Positions 14,295 through 21,850 of a stretch of 21,850 bases of DNA are shown here, in pieces. Origin of the DNA: Thalassospira sp. UBA1131 (GTDB lineage: Bacteria > Pseudomonadota > Alphaproteobacteria > Rhodospirillales > Thalassospiraceae); NCBI RefSeq assembly GCF_002311515.1, contig NZ_DCAO01000102.1:1-21850 (forward strand). Direction: 5' to 3'. Within the stretch, counting starts at the first letter, position 1; every line of letters begins with the position of its first letter. The position numbers and the translations under genes are program-made. The notes under the pieces are model-generated. The model was not told the origin of the DNA. It searched no databases and saw only the letters and a list, made by a program, of their open reading frames with translations.

Positions 14295-17200
14295 ATGACG
14301 ACAGGAAGCGAAAATCACGATCATAACGATCTTGCGTCACTCAGTATCCGACGCCCTGTTCTGATCAGTGTGGTGTCCATGCTGATCATCCTGGCCGGTC
14401 TTGCCGCGATGCTGGGTGTGGAAATTCGCGAACTGCCCAACGTGGATCGCCCAACCATCACCGTGACCGCCGACTATGACGGCGCATCGCCGGAAACGGT
14501 CGATTCCGAAGTCACCGGAATCATCGAAAGTGCGGCATCGCGCGTCAGTGGCATCAAGGAAATCAGTTCGCAAAGCGAAGAGGCCAACGCCCGCATTCGC
14601 ATCGAATTCTACCCCGATGTTGAAATCAACGATGCCGCCAGCGACATCCGCGAAGCCATCAGCCGTGCGGAACGCAGCCTGCCCGACGGGGTGGAAAACG
14701 TTCGCGTGGTCAAGGCCGATGCCGATGCCAGTGCGATCATGCGCATTGCGGTTGTCAGCAACAGCCTGACCGAGGAAGAACTCGCCAACATCGTCGAAGA
14801 CCAGATCAGCCCGTCCTTGCTGTCGGTGCCCGGCGTGGCGGAAGTCGGGGTCAACGGGGATCGCGAACGCGTTTTGCATGTGCGCATCGATCCGCTGCGC
14901 ATGGCAAGTTACGGCCTGTCGGTTCAGGATGTCGCCGACCTTCTGCGCACCGCCCAGTTTGATATCCCGGCAGGCAGTTTTGAGTCATCCGATCAGAAAC
15001 TGTTTGTCCGCGCTGACGCGTCTGTTTGGGAGGTCGACAGACTGAACCAGATGCTGGTGCGCGACGGTGTCCAGATGGGCGACGTTGCCGATATCTATTA
15101 CGGCCCGGATGATGCGACGTCCTATGTGCGGCTGAATGGTCGCACGGTGATCGGGCTGAGTATTACCCGTCAGGCGCAATCCAACACGATTGCGATTTCC
15201 AATGGCGTGCGTGATGTCGTTGAACGCCTTAACGAGCAATATGACGATCTTGATGTATTCGTGAACTCCGATGACGCGGTCTTTATCGAAGGCGCGCTGT
15301 GGGAAGTGATCTTTAGTCTCGGTCTTGCCATCGCGATTGTGATCGGGGTGCTTTATCTGTTCCTCAGATCCTTTACCGCGACGCTGATCCCAACCATCAC
15401 CATTCCGATTGCCCTGATCGGCACGGTTGCCGCCATCTGGGCGATGGGCTTTTCGATCAACATCCTGACCCTTCTCGCACTTGTTCTCGCAACCGGCATG
15501 ATTGTCGATGACGCGATTGTTGTGCTGGAAAATATCCAGCGCCGCCGTCATCAGGGGCTTGGGTCGATGGCCGCCGCAGTGCTTGGCTCGCGCCAGGTGT
15601 TCTTTGCCGTGATCGCCACCACGCTAACGCTGATTTCGGTGTTCGTTCCGATTTCCTTCCTGCCAAGCACGGCCGGGCGTCTGTTCCGTGAATTCGGTTT
15701 TGTGCTGGCCTTTGCGGTGGCGGTGTCATCCTTTGTCGCACTCTCGCTCTGCCCGATGCTGGCATCGCGCCTGAAACATATCGATCCGCATGATGGTAAG
15801 AGTGATGACGCCCCCAACATGCTGGAGCGTTTCGGCTTCTTCTGTGCCGGGATTTACCGCCGCATTCTCGAAGCCGCCCTTGGCAGCCCGATTATTACCG
15901 TGATGATTTGTGTCGTTGCCTGTGGGCTTGCCTTTGGCGTCTATACCAATGTGACGCAGGAATTGCTGCCCGATGAGGATCGCGGACGTATTCTTGTTTC
16001 CATGCGGGGGCCGGACGGGGTCGGTATCGACTATATGGACCGTCAGGTCGAGGCGGTTGAAGACATCCTGCGCCCGGTGGTCGAGGCAGGTGATGCTTAT
16101 AACATCTACACCATTGTCGGCCTGTGGGATCCGAACCGCGCCCTTGTGATCGCCCCGCTAAAACCGTGGGAAGAACGGTCCCGCTCGCAGCAGGAAATTA
16201 CCGCATCGATACGGGGCGATCTGAATGCGCTTCCGGGTGTACAAGCCTATGTCTGGCAGCCCAACAGTCTTGGCCTGCGCGGTGGCACGGGCGAGGGGCT
16301 TGAATTTGCCCTGACCGGGACAAGCTATCGCACGCTGGCCGAAAATGCCCGCGCCATGCAGCAGGAGATCGAGGCAAACTATCCCGGCCTCACCGGCCTT
16401 CGGGTATCCTATCAAACCACCCAGCCGCAGCTTCTGGTCAATATTGATCGCAAGCGCGCCTTTGATCTGGGCATCCCGATCGAAGAACTTGATACCACGC
16501 TGCGTGCGATGATCGAAGGATACGAAGTCACCGAAATCAATGTCGATGACCAGAATGTGCCCATTAAACTGCGCAGTGCGCTGGGCAGCATCAATGACCC
16601 GTCGGACCTCGAAAACCTGTTCGTCACCGGCACCAATGGTCGCATCCTGCCGCTGTCTTCTGTCATCACCTTGACCGAAGAAGCCGTCGCCTCCGAACTT
16701 GAACGCGAAGGGCAACAACGTGCTGTCACCATCTCGGCCAACCTGGCACCTGGCTATACCCTGGCCGAGGCGGTCGCGGATGTGAACACGGTCGGCGATC
16801 AGTTGCTGCCCCCCGGTGTCGGCATCCTGTTCCTTGGCAATGCTGCGGCGTTGGGCGAAACTGCCAACGATGTGCAGATCACCTTCCTGATTGCGGTTCT
16901 TGTGGTGTTGCTGGTTCTGGCCGCCCAGTTCGAAAGCTTTACCTCCGCCCTTGTCGTGGTTTTGACCGTGCCGTTTGGTTTGGCGGCTGCCATCTATGCG
17001 CTGGCGCTCAGTGGCACCTCAATCAATATCTACAGCCAGATCGGGTTGGTGATGCTGGTCGGGCTTATGGCCAAGAACGGGATTCTGGTTGTCGAATTCG
17101 CCGATCAGTTGCGTGATGCTGGGAAATCCGTGCGCGATGCCGTGCATGATGCCGCGATGGTGCGTTTGCGTCCGATCATGATGACCATGATTTCCACTGT

Positions 17201-17486
17201 TCTGGGCGGCTTGCCGCTTGTCCTTGGCACCGGTGCCGGGGCAGAGGCGCGCGCGGCCATCGGCTGGGTGGTGTTTGGCGGTCTTGGCTTTGCCACCGTC
17301 TTTACATTGTTCCTGACCCCGGTGCTGTATCTGTTGCTGGCGCCCTTGGTGTCGGCCCGTGCCGATGGCGGCAAGAAGCTGCAATCGCAACTGCGCGCCG
17401 CCGAAGCCATCCCCGATCATGGCGAGGCGGCATCACATGTCGCGGCGGAGCCCGGAAGTGGCGGTCTTCAAGAAAGTGCGAAATAA
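14295..17486 (+). CDS. RND-family (HAE1) inner-membrane efflux pump
   Basis: This 1,063-residue AcrB-like proton antiporter is of usual length, with 12 expected TM helices and two large periplasmic loops. The proton-relay residues are present: Asp405-Asp406 in TM4 (TGMIVDDAIVVLEN) and Lys927 in TM10 (GLMAKNGILVVEFADQ). The N-terminus SIRRPVLISVVSMLIILAGL and the LPNVDRPTITVTADYDGASPE stretch are typical of HAE1 pumps. The cytoplasmic tail is about 40 residues and hydrophilic. GAGGGG lies upstream of the start inside the adaptor gene. Drugs, dyes, detergents or lipids are all possible substrates. Coupling with the adjoining adaptor and outer-membrane factor indicates a self-contained tripartite system. 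Confidence 0.96.
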   Translation: MTTGSENHDHNDLASLSIRRPVLISVVSMLIILAGLAAMLGVEIRELPNVDRPTITVTADYDGASPETVDSEVTGIIESAASRVSGIKEISSQSEEANARIRIEFYPDVEINDAASDIREAISRAERSLPDGVENVRVVKADADASAIMRIAVVSNSLTEEELANIVEDQISPSLLSVPGVAEVGVNGDRERVLHVRIDPLRMASYGLSVQDVADLLRTAQFDIPAGSFESSDQKLFVRADASVWEVDRLNQMLVRDGVQMGDVADIYYGPDDATSYVRLNGRTVIGLSITRQAQSNTIAISNGVRDVVERLNEQYDDLDVFVNSDDAVFIEGALWEVIFSLGLAIAIVIGVLYLFLRSFTATLIPTITIPIALIGTVAAIWAMGFSINILTLLALVLATGMIVDDAIVVLENIQRRRHQGLGSMAAAVLGSRQVFFAVIATTLTLISVFVPISFLPSTAGRLFREFGFVLAFAVAVSSFVALSLCPMLASRLKHIDPHDGKSDDAPNMLERFGFFCAGIYRRILEAALGSPIITVMICVVACGLAFGVYTNVTQELLPDEDRGRILVSMRGPDGVGIDYMDRQVEAVEDILRPVVEAGDAYNIYTIVGLWDPNRALVIAPLKPWEERSRSQQEITASIRGDLNALPGVQAYVWQPNSLGLRGGTGEGLEFALTGTSYRTLAENARAMQQEIEANYPGLTGLRVSYQTTQPQLLVNIDRKRAFDLGIPIEELDTTLRAMIEGYEVTEINVDDQNVPIKLRSALGSINDPSDLENLFVTGTNGRILPLSSVITLTEEAVASELEREGQQRAVTISANLAPGYTLAEAVADVNTVGDQLLPPGVGILFLGNAAALGETANDVQITFLIAVLVVLLVLAAQFESFTSALVVVLTVPFGLAAAIYALALSGTSINIYSQIGLVMLVGLMAKNGILVVEFADQLRDAGKSVRDAVHDAAMVRLRPIMMTMISTVLGGLPLVLGTGAGAEARAAIGWVVFGGLGFATVFTLFLTPVLYLLLAPLVSARADGGKKLQSQLRAAEAIPDHGEAASHVAAEPGSGGLQESAK

Positions 17487-17487
17487 T

Positions 17488-18939
17488 ATGAATAATCCTC
17501 ACATTTCTGCGATTTCGGGAATTGCCCTTTTGCTTGCACTGGCCGGGTGTCAGTCTGTCGGGCCGGATTATACCGCGCCGAACTTTGATCTTGTCGGGGC
17601 CTACACCCCGGAAATCCCGGTGATTGCCGCCAATCAAAGCAAACAGGACCGCTGGTGGGAAAGCACCACCGACCCGGTTTTAAATGGTCTGATTAATGAA
17701 GGGGTCGAAAACAATATCGACCTTCAGATCGCAATCAGTCGCATCCGTGCGGCTGCGGCCACTGCACGTGGCGTTGCCGGGGCCAATGGGCCGCAGGTTG
17801 GCGCATCGGTTAACGGATCGGCCAGTCGGTCAACCTCCAGCCGCGCCAATGGCGATCAGGTGACCGATATGGGCTATGGTGCTGGCATTGATTTGTCCTG
17901 GACCGCCGATATCTGGGGCGGTCAGACACGCGAGGAAGAAGTCGCTGAGGCCGACTATCTTCAGCAGGTTTACCTGCGTGAAGACGTCTATCGCACCATG
18001 ATTGCCGACATCATCCGCAACTATATCGAACTGCGCGGGGCACAGCGGCGCTTGGCCCTTTTGCGGGACTCGCTTGATCTGCAACGCCAGACCAGCAACA
18101 TCGTGCAGGTCCGTTTGCAAACCGGTCTCGGTTCCGAGCTTGATCTGTCACGCGCTCGCGCCGAGGTCGCCGATCTTGAGGCGACGGTTCCGATCCTGCA
18201 GACCACCATTGACCGGTCGATCAATGCGATTTCCATTCTGGTCGGCGCACAGCCGGGCACCCATCGCGATCTGTTGCTTGATGCATCGCCACTGCCCGAA
18301 TTTCAAAGCAGCCCGCCAATTGGCATCCCGGCCGATTTGCTGCGCCGCCGGCCAGATGTGCGTGCGGCCGAGCTGGCGCTGATTTCCGCGACCTCGCAAA
18401 TCGGGGTGCAAACCGCAACGCTGTATCCGGAATTGACGCTTGATGGGTCGCTGGCGCTTGGTGTGACGGGCTATGGCACCGGGCCGATTGTCCGAACGGC
18501 CATGGCGGCCATCGGCGCATTGATCGATGCGACCCTGTATGATGGCGGCGAACGGCGTGCGAATATCACGGTGGCCGAGGAGGAGGCTGAACAGGCCTTC
18601 CTGACCTACCGCCAGACACTTCTGAGCGCGATTGAGGAAGTCGAAAGTGCGATTTACGGCTATGTCGGGGCAGTGGCACAGCGCGATTCCCTGATCGCAT
18701 CGGTGCAATATCACCGCGATGCCTTTGAACAGTCACGCGTGCGCTACGTACAGGGCCTGTCGGACTTCCTTGATGTGCTCGATTCCCAGCGCAGTCTGAC
18801 CACATCCCTGCAATCATTGACCGATTCCGAAACCGATCTGGAACTTGAAACCATCAATCTCTATAGCGCGGCGGGACTGAGTGTTGAGGATGTCGAACGC
18901 TATGCCAACGAGGCTGGTGTGACGTTGGTAAACGGCTAG
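17488..18939 (+). CDS. NodT-family outer-membrane efflux lipoprotein
   Basis: This TolC-like outer-membrane factor has 483 residues from the ATG at 17488. The signal peptide ends in a lipobox, LALAGC, with Cys21 as the lipidation site. QSVGPDYTAP then follows, the usual start of mature NodT/OprM proteins, and DRWWES...DPVLNGLI is also characteristic. Two OEP repeats follow (about residues 65-260 and 275-470), each ending in helical stretches such as SRVRYVQGLSDFLDVLDSQRSL. A longer frame extends upstream to 17359 within the pump gene but would bury the signal peptide. The start follows the pump stop by one base (TAATATG), which suggests coupled translation. No clear terminator is seen downstream. 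Confidence 0.95.
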   Translation: MNNPHISAISGIALLLALAGCQSVGPDYTAPNFDLVGAYTPEIPVIAANQSKQDRWWESTTDPVLNGLINEGVENNIDLQIAISRIRAAAATARGVAGANGPQVGASVNGSASRSTSSRANGDQVTDMGYGAGIDLSWTADIWGGQTREEEVAEADYLQQVYLREDVYRTMIADIIRNYIELRGAQRRLALLRDSLDLQRQTSNIVQVRLQTGLGSELDLSRARAEVADLEATVPILQTTIDRSINAISILVGAQPGTHRDLLLDASPLPEFQSSPPIGIPADLLRRRPDVRAAELALISATSQIGVQTATLYPELTLDGSLALGVTGYGTGPIVRTAMAAIGALIDATLYDGGERRANITVAEEEAEQAFLTYRQTLLSAIEEVESAIYGYVGAVAQRDSLIASVQYHRDAFEQSRVRYVQGLSDFLDVLDSQRSLTTSLQSLTDSETDLELETINLYSAAGLSVEDVERYANEAGVTLVNG

Positions 18940-19034
18940 AACCTGTTGCGGCAAAGCACATATCAGCAAACTGTGGCTTGAGTTTCGGCGCCGTTCATCC
19001 TAGGTCTTTGGCAATCTGTATTCCGGGGAAAACC

Positions 19035-19646
19035 ATGACCGGCGATCTGTTTGCCAATGAACCACCACGCAATCTTTTGCCCTTTGATGGCGAAGTATTG
19101 TTGCTGCGTGACATCATGGATGCTGATGAAGCCGACAAGACCTTTGCCCGGCTTCAAAGCAACATCGTCTGGCAACAGGAAATCGCCAAACTCCATGGCA
19201 AGGAAATCCCGGTCCCGCGTCTGACCGCATGGTATGGCGAAGTCGCCTATCGCTATAGCGGGGTGTATCACCCGGCAAGTCCGTTCCCCTCTATCGTTGC
19301 CCCTTTGCGCACCTTGGCCGAAGAACTGGCAGGCGCGCGCTTTAACACCGTGCTGCTCAACCAGTATCGCGATGGGCGTGACAGCGTTTCCTGGCATGCC
19401 GATGACGAGGAAGTTCTGGGCGAAAACCCGGTGATTGCCAGCCTGACATTTGGGCAGGAACGCCGCTTTCATTTCCGCCACAAGAAAACCGGTGATCGCC
19501 TCAGCATCGATCTGCCACATAATTCGGCTCTGATCATGTCAGGCGCGACACAGCATTGCTGGCTGCATCAGTTGCCAAAGACCGCCCGGCAGGTCGGCCC
19601 GCGGATCAACCTGACCTTCCGCAACACCCGCCCCGAAAGCCGATAA
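19035..19646 (+). CDS. alkB: AlkB-like 2-oxoglutarate/Fe(II) dioxygenase (DNA alkylation repair)
   Basis: This 203-residue 2OG-Fe(II) oxygenase resembles the ALKBH2/3 branch more than E. coli AlkB. The iron ligands are His121 and Asp123 (WHADDE) and His178 (CWLHQLP). The 2-oxoglutarate arginines are Arg190 and Arg196 in GPRINLTFR. The nucleotide-recognition stretch NTVLLNQYRDGRDSVSWH and IASLTFGQERRFHFRHK also match. The expected activity is oxidative demethylation of 1-methyladenine and 3-methylcytosine in DNA or RNA. The ATG at 19035 has GGGGAA upstream; an earlier in-frame ATG at 18978 adds 19 residues unlike the family. No ada gene is nearby. The gene could be an independent unit or weakly read through from the efflux operon. 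Confidence 0.88.
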   Translation: MTGDLFANEPPRNLLPFDGEVLLLRDIMDADEADKTFARLQSNIVWQQEIAKLHGKEIPVPRLTAWYGEVAYRYSGVYHPASPFPSIVAPLRTLAEELAGARFNTVLLNQYRDGRDSVSWHADDEEVLGENPVIASLTFGQERRFHFRHKKTGDRLSIDLPHNSALIMSGATQHCWLHQLPKTARQVGPRINLTFRNTRPESR

Positions 19647-19762
19647 GTGATCGTATCCTGACGAGGTAATGCGTTCTGGTAGTATCGTGCTGGTTCTGGC
19701 TATAGTGTCGGCAATTCAACTGGGTAAAGATCACACACGACAGTTTCGGGGATAAGGCACGC

Positions 19763-20815
19763 ATGGCAAAACGCGTAAAACTTCTGGATGTCGCCAAGGC
19801 GGCCGGGGTTTCGCAAGGGACAGCCTCCAATGCGTTTGGCAAGCCTGATCTGGTCCGCCCGGAAGTCCGCGAACGCATCTTTGAAGCCGCGCGCGAACTG
19901 GGTTATCGCGGGCCGCATGTCATGGCGCGTATGCTCCGCACTGGCAAGGCGGGTGCGCTGGGCGTCGTGTTTCCCGATAATCTTGAATATGCCTTTACTG
20001 ATCCGGTGGCGATTGAGCTGTTGCGCGGGATCGGGCGCGAATGCGCGCGGCACGGCGTCAATGTCATGATCATTTCGGCCGAAAACCCCGAACAGGCGAT
20101 TGCCGCGGTCAATAATGCCGCGGTCGATGCCTTTCTGGTGCATTGCTATTCCGATAATAACGACATCATCGCGGCCATCCAGCGCCGCAACCAGCCACTG
20201 ATCAGTATTGATACCGACATTGCCGGTGCGGCTGGGACCGTAGTACTCGATGACTTCTCGGCTGCGAAAAATGCGGCCCTGCATTTACTCGATTGCGGCG
20301 CCACGAAATTCGCCATTCTGTCGCTTCAGGCGACCGAGCACGATCATTTCGGCCCAATGAGCCCCAACCGTCTGGGCGCGGCCAGCCACCGGGTGGTGCG
20401 CGAACGCCTGGCGGGGTATCACGCGGCGCTTGAAGCCGCCGGAATTGCCGCAAGTGATGTTGTCCATATCGAATGCGACAACCAGTCCGAACAAAGTGCC
20501 CAAATGACGACAGAGCTTCTGTCAAACCATCCCGAAATCAACGGCATTCTCGCCATGTCGGACGTGATTGCCATCGGCGCAATTGACGCCGCTCGTGCCA
20601 TCGGGCGCAACGTGCCGGGTGATCTCAAGGTCATTGGCATTGATGGTATTCCTGCCGGCGAACGCACCGACCCGCCACTGACCACCATGCATCAGGACTC
20701 GGTGGAAAAAGGCCGGCTCGCCGCCGAAATGGCGCTATCGGATGAACCGGGCAAAACCATCACCCTGCAAACCAGCTTGCTGTTGCGCGGGTCTACTCAG
20801 GAAAGCTCGGGGTAA
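19763..20815 (+). CDS. LacI-family transcriptional regulator
   Basis: The 350 residues consist of a LacI helix-turn-helix and hinge (about 5-58; LLDVAKAAGVSQGTASNAFGKPDLVRPEVRERI) and a periplasmic-binding-protein-like effector domain (about 65-345; GALGVVFPDN at its start, LKVIGIDGIPAGE near the end). Family members usually sense sugars or nucleosides and repress catabolic or transport operons. No such operon is in the window: its neighbours are alkB and tag. Its target is therefore unknown, or lies beyond this region. GATAAGG upstream is a modest ribosome-binding site. Its last 19 bases overlap the end of the convergent tag gene. Confidence 0.88.
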   Translation: MAKRVKLLDVAKAAGVSQGTASNAFGKPDLVRPEVRERIFEAARELGYRGPHVMARMLRTGKAGALGVVFPDNLEYAFTDPVAIELLRGIGRECARHGVNVMIISAENPEQAIAAVNNAAVDAFLVHCYSDNNDIIAAIQRRNQPLISIDTDIAGAAGTVVLDDFSAAKNAALHLLDCGATKFAILSLQATEHDHFGPMSPNRLGAASHRVVRERLAGYHAALEAAGIAASDVVHIECDNQSEQSAQMTTELLSNHPEINGILAMSDVIAIGAIDAARAIGRNVPGDLKVIGIDGIPAGERTDPPLTTMHQDSVEKGRLAAEMALSDEPGKTITLQTSLLLRGSTQESSG

Positions 20816-21399
20816 CGGTAACAGTCGGTGGTGTGGTCCATGACGATGCCGGTGGCCTGCAGGAAGGAATAGATGATCGTGGTGCCGACAAACTTCATGC
20901 CGCGTTTTTTCAGATCCTTGGAAATCTTGTCGCTGAGGTCGGTCGAAACCGGCACGTCCGACATGCGCTTCCAGTGATTGATCACCGGCATTCCTCCTAC
21001 AAATGACCAGATGTAGGAATCGAAGCTTCCGAACTCTTTTTGGATTGCGATGAATGTTTGCGCATTTTGAATAGACGCCGCGACTTTTAATTTATTTCGA
21101 ATAATCCCCGGATCGGCCAGAAGGGCTTCCTGCTTGGCCGCGTCATAGGCCGCGACCTTACTTACATCGAAATTGTCATAGGCCGCGCGATAGGTATCCC
21201 GCCGTGCCAGAATGGTCAGCCAACTCAGGCCCGCCTGCGCACCTTCAAGGATCAGCATTTCAAAGAAATGTCGGTCATCATGCACCGGCACACCCCATTC
21301 CGTGTCGTGATAATCGACATAGAACTGCTTGTCGGCATGGCTCAGGGCCCAGCCGCAGCGCGGGTGGTGCTGGTGGCGCAGGTGATCTTGGTTCTGCAT
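20797..21399 (-). CDS. tag: DNA-3-methyladenine glycosylase I
   Basis: Tag excises 3-methyladenine from alkylated DNA as the first step of base excision repair. From the ATG at 21399 it has 200 residues; E. coli Tag has 187, and the extra residues are mainly an N-terminal MQNQDHLRHQHHP segment. The zinc-snap ligands are conserved: Cys15 (RCGW), His31 (YHDTEWGVP), and His189 and Cys193 near the C-terminus. The catalytic glutamate is Glu52 in LEGAQAGLSW, and KKRGMKFVGTTIIYSFLQATG matches the family. A longer frame reaching 21642 is rejected because AGGAGG lies seven bases before 21399. The 3' end overlaps the convergent lacI by 19 bases. Confidence 0.95.
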   Translation of the reverse strand: MQNQDHLRHQHHPRCGWALSHADKQFYVDYHDTEWGVPVHDDRHFFEMLILEGAQAGLSWLTILARRDTYRAAYDNFDVSKVAAYDAAKQEALLADPGIIRNKLKVAASIQNAQTFIAIQKEFGSFDSYIWSFVGGMPVINHWKRMSDVPVSTDLSDKISKDLKKRGMKFVGTTIIYSFLQATGIVMDHTTDCYRYPELS

Positions 21400-21406
21400 G
21401 CTAAAT

Positions 21407-21412
21407 CCTCCT
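21407..21412 (-). promoter_or_regulatory. Ribosome-binding site deciding the tag start
   Basis: A full AGGAGG on the minus strand lies seven bases before the ATG at 21399, fixing the start against an 81-residue upstream extension. Confidence 0.85.
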
Positions 21413-21469
21413 TGTGGCGTGCGCATTCTGGCCGTGGAGCATGCGAACCCGCAAGCTGTAATCGGGGGG

Positions 21470-21502
21470 CGCCTGACATCTCCTGACAGTTTCTGGCAGG
21501 CG
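21470..21502. repeat. Inverted repeat CGCCTG...CAGGCG in the tag-yggT gap
   Basis: Perfect 6-bp arms (21470-21475 and 21497-21502) enclose 21 bases that include a CTGACA direct repeat. It lies in the divergent promoter region between tag and yggT. Its function is unclear. Confidence 0.35.
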
Positions 21503-21632
21503 TTTTGGCAAGCCGGTTGGTGAGCATGATCACAAAGCGATGAAAACTTCCCCTCATTTGCGGCAAAATCAACGCTGTGTGCTTGCGTTAGCGGCCATTG
21601 CCGACTAGGTTTTGCTGCGTGCAAACATCTTT

Positions 21633-21659
21633 CCGGGCCCAAAGCATCCGTGCGCCCGG
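21633..21659 (+). repeat. Hairpin CCGGGC/GCCCGG before yggT
   Basis: Perfect 6-bp arms with a 15-base loop end seven bases before the yggT ribosome-binding site. It may be a leader hairpin affecting translation. No T-run follows. Confidence 0.35.
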
Positions 21660-21677
21660 CGATTGTAAGGAGCGGCG

Positions 21678-21850
21678 ATGCTGGCGATTTTTTGGCTTAT
21701 TGACACTGTGGTGGGGATCTACATTTTCATGCTGATTGCATCTGCAATCCTGTCATGGCTTGTGGCGTTCAACGTGATCAATACCAGCAACCGGTTTGTT
21801 TATTTGGTTGGTGATTTCCTCTATCGGGTTACCGAACCGGTATTGCGCCC
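21678..21850 (+). CDS. YggT-family integral membrane protein, N-terminal part
   Basis: The frame opens at an ATG preceded five bases upstream by TAAGGAG and runs off the window after 57 codons. The translation contains LAIFWLIDTVVGIYIFMLIA, then SAILSWLVAFNVINTSNRFV and GDFLYRVTEPVLRP, the signature of the first YggT repeat. Family proteins are about 95-180 residues with two to four membrane helices. They are linked to cell-envelope and division functions and to osmotic tolerance, without a firm biochemical role. Confidence 0.85.
   Translation, partial: MLAIFWLIDTVVGIYIFMLIASAILSWLVAFNVINTSNRFVYLVGDFLYRVTEPVLR

Noticed and set aside
17359..17487. 43-residue N-terminal extension of the outer-membrane factor
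   Set aside because: It overlaps the pump gene and would place residues ahead of the lipoprotein signal peptide that starts at 17488.
21400..21642. 81-residue N-terminal extension of Tag
   Set aside because: It has no similarity to the glycosylase family, and AGGAGG correctly spaced before 21399 marks the real start.
1..21850. Search for tRNA, rRNA, CRISPR arrays, insertion sequences, toxin-antitoxin or phage genes
   Set aside because: No regularly spaced repeats, transposase-like proteins, integrase, tRNA-like cloverleaf or phage proteins were seen. The coding content is ordinary chromosomal.

Overview
The window looks like ordinary chromosome from a moderately GC-rich alphaproteobacterium. 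The AzlCD, RND and NodT-type proteins, the agmatinase-like ureohydrolase and the Tag and YggT sequences read like marine Rhodospirillales such as Thalassospira. That placement is from memory of protein style, not from a search. I see no rRNA, tRNA, insertion sequence, phage gene or CRISPR array. I support eighteen complete protein genes and one cut off at the right edge.

Layout, left to right. (1) An ArsR-family repressor is followed by an ArsP-type (PF03773) permease. The same operator appears in front of each gene, and a terminator-like hairpin sits over the arsR stop codon. (2) A MocR (GntR plus aminotransferase) regulator is divergent from an EamA/DMT exporter. (3) Release factor 3 (prfC) ends in a strong terminator that an azlCD operon, read from the other side, can share. 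(4) A LysR regulator lies upstream of azlC on the same strand and is divergent from an agmatinase-family ureohydrolase. A clean LysR-type operator lies in the divergent gap. (5) An AraC regulator sits convergent with the ureohydrolase. (6) A methyl-accepting chemotaxis protein follows. (7) A tripartite RND efflux operon encodes the adaptor, inner-membrane pump and NodT-type outer-membrane lipoprotein. It is preceded by a 343-base leader rich in inverted repeats. (8) An AlkB-type dioxygenase, a LacI regulator and 3-methyladenine DNA glycosylase I (tag) follow, then the start of a YggT-family membrane protein.

The main theme is regulated export. ArsP, EamA, AzlCD and the RND pump are four unrelated export routes, and the first three each have a one-component regulator next to them. 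A smaller theme is alkylation repair, with alkB and tag within 2.4 kb. I do not see a clearly new multi-gene system. The most informative signals are non-coding: paired ArsR operators, one of which also forms the permease ribosome-binding site; two regulator genes with a consensus -10 exactly six bases before ATG, which predicts leaderless mRNAs; perfect palindromes in front of the chemoreceptor; and nested inverted repeats in front of the RND operon.
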